DNA of 24,836 nucleotides from JANYJJ01 sp043749975 (GCA_043749975.1 JAYVCL010000271.1:1-24836); one strand, 5' to 3'; shown: positions 1 to 8,668, counted from the first letter of the stretch. The notes: a model not told the origin generated them from the letters alone. Translations and numbers: made by a program.

Positions 1-1
1 C

Positions 2-2497
2 CTGATCGCCAGCGAACCCGAAATCGCGCGCGTGCCGATCATGATCGACAGCTCGAAGTGGAGCGTGATCGAAGCCGGCCTGAAGTGCATTCAGGGCAAA
101 GGCATCGTCAACTCGATCTCGCTCAAAGAAGGCGTCGATCAATTCAAGCACCAGGCCAAGCTGGTGCGCCGCTACGGCGCGGCGGCGGTGGTGATGGCCT
201 TCGACGAAAAAGGCCAGGCCGACACCTACCAGCGCAAGACCGAAATCTGCCAGCGCGCCTATCGCATCCTGGTCGACGAGGTCGGGTTTCCGCCCGAAGA
301 CATCATCTTCGACCCGAACATCTTCGCCATCGCCCCCGGCAACGAAGAACACGACAACTACGCGGTCGATTTCATCAATGCGACCCGTTGGATCAAGCAG
401 AACCTGCCCGGCGCCAAGGTCAGCGGCGGGGTGTCGAACGTGAGCTTCAGCTTTCGCGGCAACGACCCGGTGCGCGAGGCGATTCACACCGTGTTCCTGT
501 ACCACGCGATCCAGGCCGGCATGGACATGGGCATCGTCAACGCCGGCATGGTGGGCGTTTACGACGCGCTGGAGCCGGTGCTGCGCGAGCGGGTCGAAGA
601 CGTGGTGCTGAACCGCCGTGCCGACGCCGGCGAGCGCCTGATCGAAGTGGCCGAAACCGCCAAGGGCGCGGCGAAGGACGATTCGGCCAAGTTGGCCTGG
701 CGCGGTACAGCGGATCAACCACGGCCGGTCGACGAGCGGCTCAGCCATGCGCTGGTGCAAGGCATCAACGACTTCATCGTCGAAGACACCGAAGAGGTCT
801 ACCAGCGCGTGCTGGCCGCCGGCGGGCGGCCGCTGCACGTGATCGAAGGCCCGTTGATGGCGGGCATGAACGTGGTCGGCGACCTGTTCGGCCAGGGCAA
901 GATGTTCTTGCCGCAGGTGGTCAAAAGCGCCCGCGTGATGAAGCAGGCGGTGGCGCATTTGCTGCCCTACATCGAGGCCGAAAAGAAGGCCCTGGTCGAC
1001 GCTGGCGGCGAGGCCAAACCGCGCGGCAAGATCGTGATCGCCACTGTCAAGGGCGATGTGCACGACATCGGCAAGAACATCGTCACCGTGGTGCTCCAGT
1101 GCAACAACTTCGAAGTGGTGAACATGGGCGTGATGGTGGCCTGCCAGGACATTTTGGCGCGCGCCAAGGTCGAAGGGGCCGACATCATCGGGCTGAGCGG
1201 CCTGATCACGCCGAGCCTTGAGGAAATGCAGCACGTGGCCGGAGAAATGCAGCGCGACGACTACTTCCGCATCCGCAAGATTCCGCTGCTGATCGGTGGT
1301 GCCACCTGCTCGCGCGTGCACACGGCGGTCAAGATTTCACCGCACTACGAAGGCCCGGTGGTCTACGTGCCCGATGCCAGCCGCAGCGTGGCGGTGTGCA
1401 GCGATTTGCTCAGCGACGACCGGGCCGCGGCCTACATCGCCGAGCTGCGCGCCGACTACGAAAAAGTGCGCCTGCAACACGCCAGCAAGAAGGCCACGCC
1501 GCTGGTCACGCTGGCCCAGGCCCGCGCCAACAAGACGCCGATCGACTGGGCTGCCAGCACCTCTGCGCCACCCAAGTTCATCGGCCGCCGCGTGTTCAGG
1601 AACTACGACCTCGACGAGATCGCGCAGTGCATCGACTGGGCGCCGTTCTTCCAGACCTGGGACCTGGCCGGCGCGTACCCGGCCATCCTCACCGACGACG
1701 TCGTCGGCGAGTCGGCACGCCGCGTTCTCAGCGACGGCAAGCGCATGCTGAAGCGCCTGGTCGAAGGCCGCTGGCTCGCGGCGAACGGCGTGATCGGCCT
1801 GTACCCGGCCAACACCGTGAACGACGACGACATCGAGATCTACGCAGACGAGACACGCAGCGAGGTGCTGATGACCTGGCGCGGGCTGCGCATGCAAAGC
1901 GTGCGGCCAGTGGTCGAAGCAGCGGATGGACAAAAAGTCAGGCGCCCGAACCGCTGCCTGGCCGATTTCATCGCGCCAAAAAACTCCGGCGTGGCCGACC
2001 ACATCGGCCTGTTCGCGGTGACGTCGGGCATCGGCACCGAGAAGAAGGAAAAGCAGTTTCTGGACGACCACGACGACTACAGCGCGATCATGCTGAAGGC
2101 GCTGGCCGACCGCCTGGCCGAAGCCTTTGCCGAACGCCTGCACCAGCGCGTGCGCACCGAGTTCTGGGGCTACACCGACGATGCCGGCTTGAGCCCCGCC
2201 GACCTGATCGCCGAAAAATACCGCGGTATCCGCCCCGCGCCCGGCTACCCGGCCTGCCCCGACCACACGGTCAAGCCCGACATGTTCCGCGTGCTCAAGT
2301 GCGACGAGATCGGCATGGCCTTGACCGAAAGCTGGGCCATGACGCCAGCCGCCAGCGTCAGCGGCTTCTACCTGGCGCACCCCGAGGCGGCGTATTTCAA
2401 CGTCGGCAAAATCGGCGAAGACCAGATCGAAGACTGGGCCCGGCGCAGCGCGCAAGACGCCAGCTCGATGCGCCGCTCGCTGGCGGCCCTGCTCTGA
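2..2497 (+). CDS. metH: Cobalamin-dependent methionine synthase, C-terminal part (5' end outside window)
   Basis: Transfers a methyl group from 5-methyltetrahydrofolate through cobalamin to homocysteine, making methionine in the cytoplasm. The frame is open to base 2, so the gene starts upstream of the window. What is visible begins inside the pterin (methyl-THF) domain (MIDSSKW, then GKGIVNSIS). A four-helix cap and a B12-binding Rossmann domain follow. The cobalamin motif DVHDIGKN lies near base 1055, with its ligand histidine codon at 1061-1063. The C-terminal SAM-dependent reactivation domain carries RPAPGYPACPDHT near base 2231, and the protein ends normally at TGA 2495-2497. The homocysteine-binding domain is not visible. 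In many Burkholderiales it is a separate upstream gene (split metH), but that cannot be judged here. The downstream neighbour comM is convergent. Confidence 0.97.
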   Translation: MIASEPEIARVPIMIDSSKWSVIEAGLKCIQGKGIVNSISLKEGVDQFKHQAKLVRRYGAAAVVMAFDEKGQADTYQRKTEICQRAYRILVDEVGFPPEDIIFDPNIFAIAPGNEEHDNYAVDFINATRWIKQNLPGAKVSGGVSNVSFSFRGNDPVREAIHTVFLYHAIQAGMDMGIVNAGMVGVYDALEPVLRERVEDVVLNRRADAGERLIEVAETAKGAAKDDSAKLAWRGTADQPRPVDERLSHALVQGINDFIVEDTEEVYQRVLAAGGRPLHVIEGPLMAGMNVVGDLFGQGKMFLPQVVKSARVMKQAVAHLLPYIEAEKKALVDAGGEAKPRGKIVIATVKGDVHDIGKNIVTVVLQCNNFEVVNMGVMVACQDILARAKVEGADIIGLSGLITPSLEEMQHVAGEMQRDDYFRIRKIPLLIGGATCSRVHTAVKISPHYEGPVVYVPDASRSVAVCSDLLSDDRAAAYIAELRADYEKVRLQHASKKATPLVTLAQARANKTPIDWAASTSAPPKFIGRRVFRNYDLDEIAQCIDWAPFFQTWDLAGAYPAILTDDVVGESARRVLSDGKRMLKRLVEGRWLAANGVIGLYPANTVNDDDIEIYADETRSEVLMTWRGLRMQSVRPVVEAADGQKVRRPNRCLADFIAPKNSGVADHIGLFAVTSGIGTEKKEKQFLDDHDDYSAIMLKALADRLAEAFAERLHQRVRTEFWGYTDDAGLSPADLIAEKYRGIRPAPGYPACPDHTVKPDMFRVLKCDEIGMALTESWAMTPAASVSGFYLAHPEAAYFNVGKIGEDQIEDWARRSAQDASSMRRSLAALL

Positions 2498-2559
2498 GGA
2501 TGGAGCCCCTCGCCCGACGGGTACGTCAGGCGATCCCTCAATGAAACATACAAGGGGAT

Positions 2560-2612
2560 GCGGGCCGGCTTGGGAGCGGCCCGGCGCTCGGCCCGCGCCA
2601 AACCGGTTGGCG
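2560..2612. terminator. Candidate hairpins between convergent metH and comM
   Basis: The 124-bp gap between the converging stop codons holds two inverted repeats. CGGGCCG at 2561-2567 can pair with CGGCCCG at 2577-2583 across a 9-nt loop. CGCCAA at 2596-2601 can pair with TTGGCG at 2607-2612 across a 5-nt loop. Neither is followed by a clear T-run on either strand, so intrinsic termination is only possible, not shown. Confidence 0.3.
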
Positions 2613-2621
2613 TGGGATGTC

Positions 2622-4142
2622 TCACTGCCCCGCCAGCACGCGCCGATACTGAATCGCCTCGGCGATGTGGCTGACTTGCACCTGGCGCGACTCGGCCAGA
2701 TCAGCGACGGTGCGCGCCATGCGCAGCACGCGGTGAAAGCTGCGCGCTGACCAGCCCAGCCGCGCGGCGGCGGTCTGCAAAAACTTCGACGCAGGTGGCT
2801 CCAGCGCGCAATGGGTGTCGATGGCGTCGCCGGCCAGCGCGGCGTTCAGGCAGCCCTGGCGCGCCCGTTGCACCTGCTGCGCGCGCGCCACGCGCTGCGC
2901 GACGGTGGCCGTGGTTTCGCCGTCGGGCGCGGCCGACAGTGTTTCGGGCGGCACGGCTGGCACTTCGACTTGCAGGTCGATGCGGTCGAGCAGCGGGCCG
3001 CTGATGCGGCCTTGATAGCGGCTGACGGCATCGGGCGTGCAACGGCAGTGGCGCAGCGGGCTGCCCAGGTGCCCGCAGGGGCAGGGATTCATCGCCGCGA
3101 CGAGTTGAAAGCGCGCTGGAAACTCTGCCTGCCGCGCTGCCCGCGAAATCAAAATGCGCCCGGTTTCCAGCGGCTCGCGCAAGGCCTCCAACGCGGCGCG
3201 CGGGTACTCGGGCAGCTCGTCCAAAAAAAGCACGCCTTCGTGGGCGAGCGAAATTTCGCCCGGCCTGGGCGGTGACCCGCCGCCCACCAGCGCCACCGAC
3301 GAGGCGGTGTGGTGCGGCGTGCGCAGCACCCGCTGGCCCCAGTGCTGCACCTTGAAGGCACCGGTCAGGCTGAGCAGCGCAGCCGACTCCAGCGCCTGCT
3401 GTTCCGACAGGCGTGGCAGCAGGCCGACGAAGCGCTGCGCCAGCATCGACTTGCCGGTGCCGGGCGGGCCCACCATCAGCAGGCTGTGGCCGCCGGCCGC
3501 GGCGACTTCGAGCGCCCGCTTGGCGGCGGTCTGGCCCTTCACGTCGCGCAGGTCGGCCAGCGGCGGGGCGGGTTCTTCATGTGCCGGCAGCGCCAGCGGC
3601 AAGCTTTCGCACAAGGCCGGGTCGCCCGGCTGCATGGCCCGCACCACATCGAGCAGGTGTTGCGCCGAATGAATCGTCAGGCCGGTGACCAGGGCCGCTT
3701 CTTGCGCACTGGCGGCGGGCAGCACCAGGGCCCGCGGCGACGCTCGGCGCTTGAGAGCCAGCGCCATCGCCAGCGCGCCGCGCACCGGGCGCAGTTCGCC
3801 GGCCAGCGACAGCTCGCCGGCGAACTCGAGTGCGGCCAGCTTGGCCGCATCGATCTGCCCGCTGGCCGCCAGAATGCCCAGCGCGATCGGCAGGTCGAAG
3901 CGGCCCGATTCCTTGGGCAGATCGGCCGGTGCCAGGTTCACCGTGATGCGCTTGTTGTGCGGAAATTCGAGCCCGCTGTTGAGCAGAGCGGCACGCACTC
4001 GCTCGCGCGCTTCTTTCACTTCGATGTCGGCCAGACCGACCAGGGTGAAACTTGGCAGACCGTTGGCCAGGTGCACCTCCACCGTCACCTCGGGCGCGTC
4101 CAGCGCATCCAGTGCGCGGCTGTGAATAACGGCAAGCGACAT
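2622..4142 (-). CDS. comM: ComM/YifB, Mg-chelatase-like AAA+ ATPase
   Basis: ComM is a cytoplasmic AAA+ helicase known to promote branch migration during integration of DNA taken up by natural transformation. The N-terminal third is the Lon-protease-like ChlI fold (VGLADIEVKEARERV, then NLAPADLPKESGRFDLPIALGIL). A Walker A motif GPPGTGKS lies near residue 224. The family-typical Cys-rich stretch NPCPCG...CRC precedes SGPLLDRIDL, and the C-terminal Mg-chelatase lid closes the protein. The ATG at 4142 is chosen over an upstream in-frame start at 4169 because GGGAG sits about 6 bases before it and the resulting 506 residues match the usual family length. The gene lies 76 bp downstream of the beta-barrel gene on the same strand, so it may be read through from that operon. 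Family assignment is firm; a competence role in this organism is inferred. Confidence 0.95.
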   Translation of the reverse strand: MSLAVIHSRALDALDAPEVTVEVHLANGLPSFTLVGLADIEVKEARERVRAALLNSGLEFPHNKRITVNLAPADLPKESGRFDLPIALGILAASGQIDAAKLAALEFAGELSLAGELRPVRGALAMALALKRRASPRALVLPAASAQEAALVTGLTIHSAQHLLDVVRAMQPGDPALCESLPLALPAHEEPAPPLADLRDVKGQTAAKRALEVAAAGGHSLLMVGPPGTGKSMLAQRFVGLLPRLSEQQALESAALLSLTGAFKVQHWGQRVLRTPHHTASSVALVGGGSPPRPGEISLAHEGVLFLDELPEYPRAALEALREPLETGRILISRAARQAEFPARFQLVAAMNPCPCGHLGSPLRHCRCTPDAVSRYQGRISGPLLDRIDLQVEVPAVPPETLSAAPDGETTATVAQRVARAQQVQRARQGCLNAALAGDAIDTHCALEPPASKFLQTAAARLGWSARSFHRVLRMARTVADLAESRQVQVSHIAEAIQYRRVLAGQ

Positions 4143-4197
4143 CGCGGCTCCCACCTCGGCACCGGCCACGGCCTCGGCAACGAGTGCCAGCGCCGGG

Positions 4198-4220
4198 CTG
4201 TGCGGTCAAACTGTGCGGTC
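4198..4220. repeat. 10-bp tandem direct repeat before comM
   Basis: CTGTGCGGTC occurs at 4198-4207 and again at 4211-4220, separated by AAA. The second copy overlaps the stop codon of the beta-barrel gene. On the minus strand this reads as two GACCGCACAG units just upstream of comM. It could be a small slippage duplication or a paired binding site. Confidence 0.6.
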
Positions 4221-5508
4221 AGAAAAAGTAGGACGCGAGCAATTGCGCCGAGCGACGGTCCGGGATCAGCCCGAACTCGCTGGCGTTGCGGCCGCTTTGC
4301 TGCTGCAACTGCAGGGCCAGGTCGAAGCGCTCCCAGTGGTGGCGCAACTCGATCCAGCCGAGCCGGCTGTGATCGCCCCCGTTGACCCGCAGCAGCGCGG
4401 TCAGGTCGAGGTTCTTCAGGCCGATGCTTTTTTGCGTGACGTAGACGAGCCATGCATCGCGCGAGGCCAGGTCTTGCCGCCGCAAAGATTCAAGCAGGTA
4501 GGCACCCTGGGCGACAGGAGCGTTTTGGCCGAGCGCCTCCCAATCGGGCGGGCTCAGCGCAAAGCCGTTGTACTGATACTCCGCCGTCACCGACAGCTTG
4601 CTCGCGGTGGTGTAGGTGAGGCCGCCGACAAAGCGGTTGCGCGTCGACTGCACACCCGCCACACCAATTGCGCGGCTGAACAGATCGGGCTCGCGGCCAC
4701 GCGACCACTCGGCGTGGGCCAGCGCGGCATCGGTCAGCAGCGCCGTCAGGCTGGCACCCAACTGCGCCGGCAGGCCGCGCTCCTTGTACAACAGCACCTG
4801 GCCGCTGAGCCGCTGCGACATCTGGCTGCTGAGCGCGAGCAGGCCGCGGTCGCGGTTGTTGGTGGCCCCCAGGTCGAGGTTGAAGCCATCCGCGCTGGGC
4901 TCGCTCTGCAGCTTCGGCGAGTAGGCCAGCGACACCGAGCCATTCGCCCACAAGCGCTGGCCGCGGACCACCACGCTGCCGAGCCGGTTCTCGCGCAGCG
5001 TGAACGGGTTGATGCTGGTGACGGTGCGCAGGCTGCCGTCGCGAAAAAAGTCGGTCGGGTTGTAACCGTAGCCCGGCCCGTAGCGCAGGTTGACACGCCC
5101 GACATCGACCACCGTGTCGCCACTGGCCTGCTGCCAGCTCACATAGGCTTCACGCAGGCTGTTGATCGTCTCGTCGGCACCGCGCTCAACCGGGCGGATG
5201 TGGTCCAGCCGATCCGAAATAACAGCCCGCCAGCCCGGCGCGAAGGTGCTGGCATGCGTCAGGTCGATCGAGGCGCGCCGCAAGCTGCGGGTGCTCGATC
5301 CGTCGCGTGGCGAACCGGCACCGATCGCGCCTTCGATGAACAGTTTGGTCTTGGCCGCGCCATCGGTGGCGGCGACCGGGGCGCTGCTCAAGGCCAGGGC
5401 GTCTTCATCCGCGTCGGCAGCCAGTGCCGCCGGGCCGTGGCTCAAGGCTGCAGCGAAGGCGGAGTAAATAAAAGCTCGAAACATGGCTGACAGGGTCGCT
5501 GAGGACAA
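4219..5508 (-). CDS. Outer-membrane beta-barrel protein of the ABC/LolA-like cassette
   Basis: A predicted outer-membrane barrel of 429 residues. It has an N-terminal signal peptide (hydrophobic AFIYSAFAAAL, cleavage probably after the ALA near residue 30). Alternating polar/hydrophobic strands with aromatic girdles run throughout, and it ends in SYFF with the C-terminal phenylalanine typical of BAM substrates. The segment GRVNLRYGPGYGYNPTDFFR recalls the G-x-NP-x-D region of DUF1302/alginate-export-like barrels, but I do not recognise the exact family. TTG at 5508 is chosen because GGAG lies 7 bases upstream; an ATG at 5484 lacks such a site but also leaves a signal peptide. The start is only 4 bases beyond the LolA-like stop, so the two are almost certainly cotranscribed. 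Inferred role: outer-membrane exit or receiving component for the cassette's cargo. Confidence 0.8.
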   Translation of the reverse strand: MSSATLSAMFRAFIYSAFAAALSHGPAALAADADEDALALSSAPVAATDGAAKTKLFIEGAIGAGSPRDGSSTRSLRRASIDLTHASTFAPGWRAVISDRLDHIRPVERGADETINSLREAYVSWQQASGDTVVDVGRVNLRYGPGYGYNPTDFFRDGSLRTVTSINPFTLRENRLGSVVVRGQRLWANGSVSLAYSPKLQSEPSADGFNLDLGATNNRDRGLLALSSQMSQRLSGQVLLYKERGLPAQLGASLTALLTDAALAHAEWSRGREPDLFSRAIGVAGVQSTRNRFVGGLTYTTASKLSVTAEYQYNGFALSPPDWEALGQNAPVAQGAYLLESLRRQDLASRDAWLVYVTQKSIGLKNLDLTALLRVNGGDHSRLGWIELRHHWERFDLALQLQQQSGRNASEFGLIPDRRSAQLLASYFF

Positions 5509-5512
5509 GGCA

Positions 5513-6295
5513 TTACTCCGGTTGAAAGCGTGGCAGGTAGTCGCGGTGCAGCCAGGTGTCGGGCACCGCCCGCGCCACGTAGTCGGTGAACCTCATCAGC
5601 GTGACCGACTGCGGATTCAGGCCGTCGATGATGACGGTTTCGGTCGGCCGCTCGGCGCCCAACTGCATTTGATAGCGGCGGTAGTAGGCGGTCTTCAGCA
5701 AGCGCCCCGATTCGGCGAAGAAGCGCGCCTTCAGCGGGCGTTTGTTCTCGCTGTCGACCCACATCTCGATGCTCGTGTAGGTCACGTCGGCCGAGGTTGC
5801 GGTCAGGCCGAGCTTGTGCGCCATGCGGGTGCGGCGCTCGCCGTCTTGCACCTCTTCTTCGGCCAGCAGGCTGGCCTCGTAGTCCTTCGACAGGTTCACC
5901 GTGACCACGTCGCCGTTCGAGGCCTGCCCCATCAGCCGTTGTTGCGGCGACAGGCGCACGCTGGCCTTGGTGCTGGGGTCGTAGAACCACAGGTCGTTGC
6001 CGTTCTTCAGCATCAGCTTGCCGGTATCGCGCGCCGGCAGCACAAAGCGGATCAGGCTGGCGAACTGGCCGCCTTGCGCTTGCGCGCGCGAAAACGTCAT
6101 CAGCGTGCTGGTGTCGACCTGCTTGCCGGCCTGAAACTCGGTCAACGTGACCGTCACGCTGAAGGGCCTCCCGGGGTTGCGGATCGCATCGCTGGCCGCG
6201 AGGATCGCCTGCGCATCGGCTTGCGCAAAGGCAGAGCGATGCGGCACAAACAGGGCGCTCAGCAGCAACAGAAAAGGCAGCCATCTTGATTTCAT
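5513..6295 (-). CDS. Periplasmic LolA-like (outer-membrane lipoprotein-sorting type) protein
   Basis: A 260-residue secreted protein with a clear signal peptide (MKSRWLPFLLLLSALFVPHRSAFA, cut before QADA near residue 25; basic n-region, hydrophobic core, AFA box). The body fits the LolA-like fold used by periplasmic lipid or lipoprotein carriers. Characteristic pieces are LMLKNGNDLWFYDPSTKASVRLS, the following QRLMGQASNGDV, and YTSIEMWVDSENKRPLKARFF. Proteins of this family (often named outer membrane lipoprotein-sorting protein) commonly sit beside RND or ABC exporters and, in other clusters, pair with DUF1302-type barrels. Here it lies between the permease (34-bp gap) and the barrel (4-bp gap). 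It is not the housekeeping LolA by length or context. Cargo is unknown; a lipid or lipidated ligand is the likeliest inference. Confidence 0.82.
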   Translation of the reverse strand: MKSRWLPFLLLLSALFVPHRSAFAQADAQAILAASDAIRNPGRPFSVTVTLTEFQAGKQVDTSTLMTFSRAQAQGGQFASLIRFVLPARDTGKLMLKNGNDLWFYDPSTKASVRLSPQQRLMGQASNGDVVTVNLSKDYEASLLAEEEVQDGERRTRMAHKLGLTATSADVTYTSIEMWVDSENKRPLKARFFAESGRLLKTAYYRRYQMQLGAERPTETVIIDGLNPQSVTLMRFTDYVARAVPDTWLHRDYLPRFQPE

Positions 6296-6300
6296 GATTT

Positions 6301-6324
6301 GGTGCTCAAAATTCGGTGCTCAAA
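6301..6324. repeat. 10-bp direct repeat in the ribosome-binding region of the LolA-like gene
   Basis: GGTGCTCAAA occurs at 6301-6310 and 6315-6324, a 14-bp period. Read on the minus strand this places two TTTGAGCACC units in the 34-bp permease/LolA-like gap, directly before the start codon. Each copy carries a GAG that could serve as a weak Shine-Dalgarno. Confidence 0.6.
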
Positions 6325-6329
6325 AAAAG

Positions 6330-7730
6330 TCAGACATGACGCAGGGCGTCCACCACATTCATGCGCGCGGCGCGGTGCGCCGGCCACCAGGCGGACAAGG
6401 TGGCGATGACCATCAGGCTTAGCGTGGTGCCGATCATCATGCGCGGCTCGCTCCAGACCCGCAGCGCCAGCGGCACCGCTTCGGACACGCCGGGCGGCAC
6501 CCAGGTCAGGCCGGCGCGGTTGACGACGAACGCGACGGCCACGGCGCACAGCACCCCGACCAGCGCCCCCGAGAGCCCGAGCAAGAAGCCTTCGATGATG
6601 AACAGGGTGCGAATGCCGCCGCGCCGCAGCCCGATGGCGCGCAGCGTGCCGATCTCGACGGTGCGCTCGACCACGGCCGTGTTCATCGTGTTGCTCACGT
6701 TGAACAGCACGATGGCACCGATCAACACGAAGATGAAACCGAAGATGGTGTCGAACAACTGAATGCTCTGCGTGTAGAACGGGTTCAGCGTGCCGAAGTC
6801 TTGCACCGACAGCGGCTGGCTCAGGGCCAGGGTCGGTAGCAGCGTGGCCAGGCGCGCCTGCGCCGCAGGAATCTGGTCGGTGCGGTGCAGTTGCAACATG
6901 ATCGAGGTCACCCGCGGCGGCGACTTGCCGTAGATCAGGCGCTGGGCTTGCGCCAGGTGGGTCAGCACGTAGACCTCGTCCAGCTCCTTGAAGCCCTGCG
7001 TTTCGGCGCGGATCACCTCCAGCGACGCCACGTTCGGCGTGCCGTTGGCATTGCTGGCCAGCAACTCGATGCGCCGCGCGCTCGGTGCCGCGGCGGCCGA
7101 ACCCTTGGCCAGGCGCGATTCGCTCAGGCTCAGTTGCGCGATGTCGTCGGGCAGTGCAGCGCCATCGGGCTTGCGCTCTTCTTCGCGCTGCGGGCAACTG
7201 GCGATGTTGAGCGCAGCGCACAGTTGCAACACACGCGCCACGCCGGTTCCGACCACGACGGCATCGGGCGCCGACCCGTCGAGCGCGAACGGCGGCGAGG
7301 CCATCGGCACATCGAACTCGTTCCACTGCTGCATGCGGTTGTAGGCCGGCGCGACCAGGCCGTTGCCGATCACGGTTCGCGACACCCCGGCCGCGTAGTT
7401 GCCGGCAATGCCGCCGAACTGCAGCGTCGGCGTGGCCACGGCGACCAAACCCCGCAGCACCTCGTCGTCGAGCACGGCGGCCAGCACTTTTTCGTAGTCG
7501 GCGATGCCGTACGCGGTCGGGTTGCCGCTGCCGTACAAATAGAAGTCGCGGTGTTGGATTTGCAGGTGCCCGCCGTTGCGCACGTAGGCGGTCTGCATCG
7601 TGTATTTGATGTTCGAGCTGTAGCCCCCGAAAAGCAGGATCGCAGCCGCACCGATGGCCATCGCCAACAGCGTGGCCAGCGAGCGTCGGCGGTTGCGCAA
7701 CAGGTTGCGAACCGCGAGCGAGAGCGTCAT
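6330..7730 (-). CDS. ABC transporter permease, FtsX/MacB/LolC-type
   Basis: An inner-membrane ABC permease of 466 residues with MacB/LolCE topology. A short cytoplasmic start (LAVRNLLRNRRR) precedes TM1 (SLATLLAMAIGAAAILLFGG). A large periplasmic domain of roughly 300 residues follows. Three C-terminal TMs come next (TIFGFIFVLIGAIVLFNV; FIIEGFLLGLSGALVGVLCA; MMIGTTLSLMVIATLSAWW), and the protein ends in PAHRAARMNVVDALRHV, the usual FtsX C-terminus. VEIGTLRAIGLRRGGIR is the expected cytoplasmic coupling helix region. Permeases of this class do not pump through the membrane but use ATP in the cytoplasm to move or release substrates on the periplasmic side. The ATG at 7730 overlaps the stop of the ATPase gene by one base (TGATG), implying translational coupling. 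It likely acts as a homodimer, since there is no second permease. Confidence 0.93.
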   Translation of the reverse strand: MTLSLAVRNLLRNRRRSLATLLAMAIGAAAILLFGGYSSNIKYTMQTAYVRNGGHLQIQHRDFYLYGSGNPTAYGIADYEKVLAAVLDDEVLRGLVAVATPTLQFGGIAGNYAAGVSRTVIGNGLVAPAYNRMQQWNEFDVPMASPPFALDGSAPDAVVVGTGVARVLQLCAALNIASCPQREEERKPDGAALPDDIAQLSLSESRLAKGSAAAAPSARRIELLASNANGTPNVASLEVIRAETQGFKELDEVYVLTHLAQAQRLIYGKSPPRVTSIMLQLHRTDQIPAAQARLATLLPTLALSQPLSVQDFGTLNPFYTQSIQLFDTIFGFIFVLIGAIVLFNVSNTMNTAVVERTVEIGTLRAIGLRRGGIRTLFIIEGFLLGLSGALVGVLCAVAVAFVVNRAGLTWVPPGVSEAVPLALRVWSEPRMMIGTTLSLMVIATLSAWWPAHRAARMNVVDALRHV

Positions 7731-8479
7731 CACCGCGCTGCCTCGGCGGGCTTGCGGTTGATCGCACGGATCACACCGTCTTTGATGAAGATGGTGTCGT
7801 CGGCGGCCTTGACCACGGCAGGATCGTGCGACGAGAAAATGAACGATATCTGGTAGCGCGCCTGCATGCGCCGCATCAGCAACAAGATGGCCGCGCCGGT
7901 CTGGCTGTCGAGGTTGGCCGTGGGTTCGTCGGCGATCACCAGCTTCGGTTTGCGGGCCAGCGCCCGAGCAATCGCGACACGCTGGCGTTGACCGCCCGAG
8001 AGTTGACCGGGCAGGTTCCTGGCCTTGTCTTTCAGGCCCACGGCCTCCAGCAGCTTGGGCACACGGTCGCCGCGCTTCTTGGCCGAGGCCCCTGCCAGCA
8101 GCAGCGGGTATTCGATGTTTTCGTAGGCGCTCAACACCGGCAGCAGGTTGAAGTTCTGAAAGATGAAGCCGATGTGGCGGGCCCGAAAATCCGACAAGTC
8201 GTCGTCCGACAAGGTGTTCACCGGGCAACCGGCAACGATCACTTCGCCCTGGTCGGGCCGGTCGATGCAGCCGATCATGTTGAGCAGGGTTGTCTTGCCA
8301 CTGCCCGACGGACCCATCAGCACGGTGAAGTGGCCCGGCCGAATGAGAATGTCGATGCCCCGCAGCACCGGCACGCTCACCGAATCGAGGTAGTAGGTCT
8401 TGTCCACCTGAGAAAGCACCGCCACCGCTCCGGGCGCTACGTCCATGGCGGTCTGGCTCGGCACGGATACCGTTTCCAT
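7730..8479 (-). CDS. ABC transporter ATP-binding protein, LolD/MacB family
   Basis: The cytoplasmic motor of the cassette, 249 residues. Visible motifs are Walker A GPSGSGKT (56-63), Q-loop FQN (107-109), signature LSGGQRQ (160-166), Walker B VIADEP (181-186) with D-loop NLDSQTG, and the H-loop in SSHD near residue 213. The spacing and the sequence RHIGFIFQNFNLLPVLSAYENIEYPLLL are typical of the LolD/MacB/FtsE group. The ATG at 8479 is preferred because GAGGG lies 6 bases upstream; another ATG at 8485 is immediately next to that site, and longer in-frame extensions to 8686 run through the control region of the divergent porin. It is the first gene of the four-gene operon. A LolD misannotation is possible, but the neighbours are not LolC/LolE. 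Confidence 0.94.
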   Translation of the reverse strand: METVSVPSQTAMDVAPGAVAVLSQVDKTYYLDSVSVPVLRGIDILIRPGHFTVLMGPSGSGKTTLLNMIGCIDRPDQGEVIVAGCPVNTLSDDDLSDFRARHIGFIFQNFNLLPVLSAYENIEYPLLLAGASAKKRGDRVPKLLEAVGLKDKARNLPGQLSGGQRQRVAIARALARKPKLVIADEPTANLDSQTGAAILLLMRRMQARYQISFIFSSHDPAVVKAADDTIFIKDGVIRAINRKPAEAAR

Positions 8480-8668
8480 TCGCATCCCTCGATTGAGCGC
8501 GGAACCGCGCGCGCAGAAAAGTTTCAGCCGCCGAAGTGTGAACCCAGTCTGTCGCGGCCGTTGCCGAAAAGAGAGCTTTTGGAGGCTGAACGAGTTTTCG
8601 GCGACGGCGGATTGTGCCCCGTGCGTTGGTCGGACAGGTTCGCACCAAGTCGCAGCGCATTGGCAGAT

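Noticed and set aside
1337..2455. Long antisense open frame opposite metH (372 codons)
   Set aside because: A shadow of the GC-biased third positions of metH; the translation is rich in Val, Ala, His and Asp without any domain, and metH on the other strand is certain.
8567..8580. AAAAG/CTTTT inverted repeat in the divergent control region
   Set aside because: Stem of only five mostly A-T pairs and no T-run; not a credible terminator or operator without further support.
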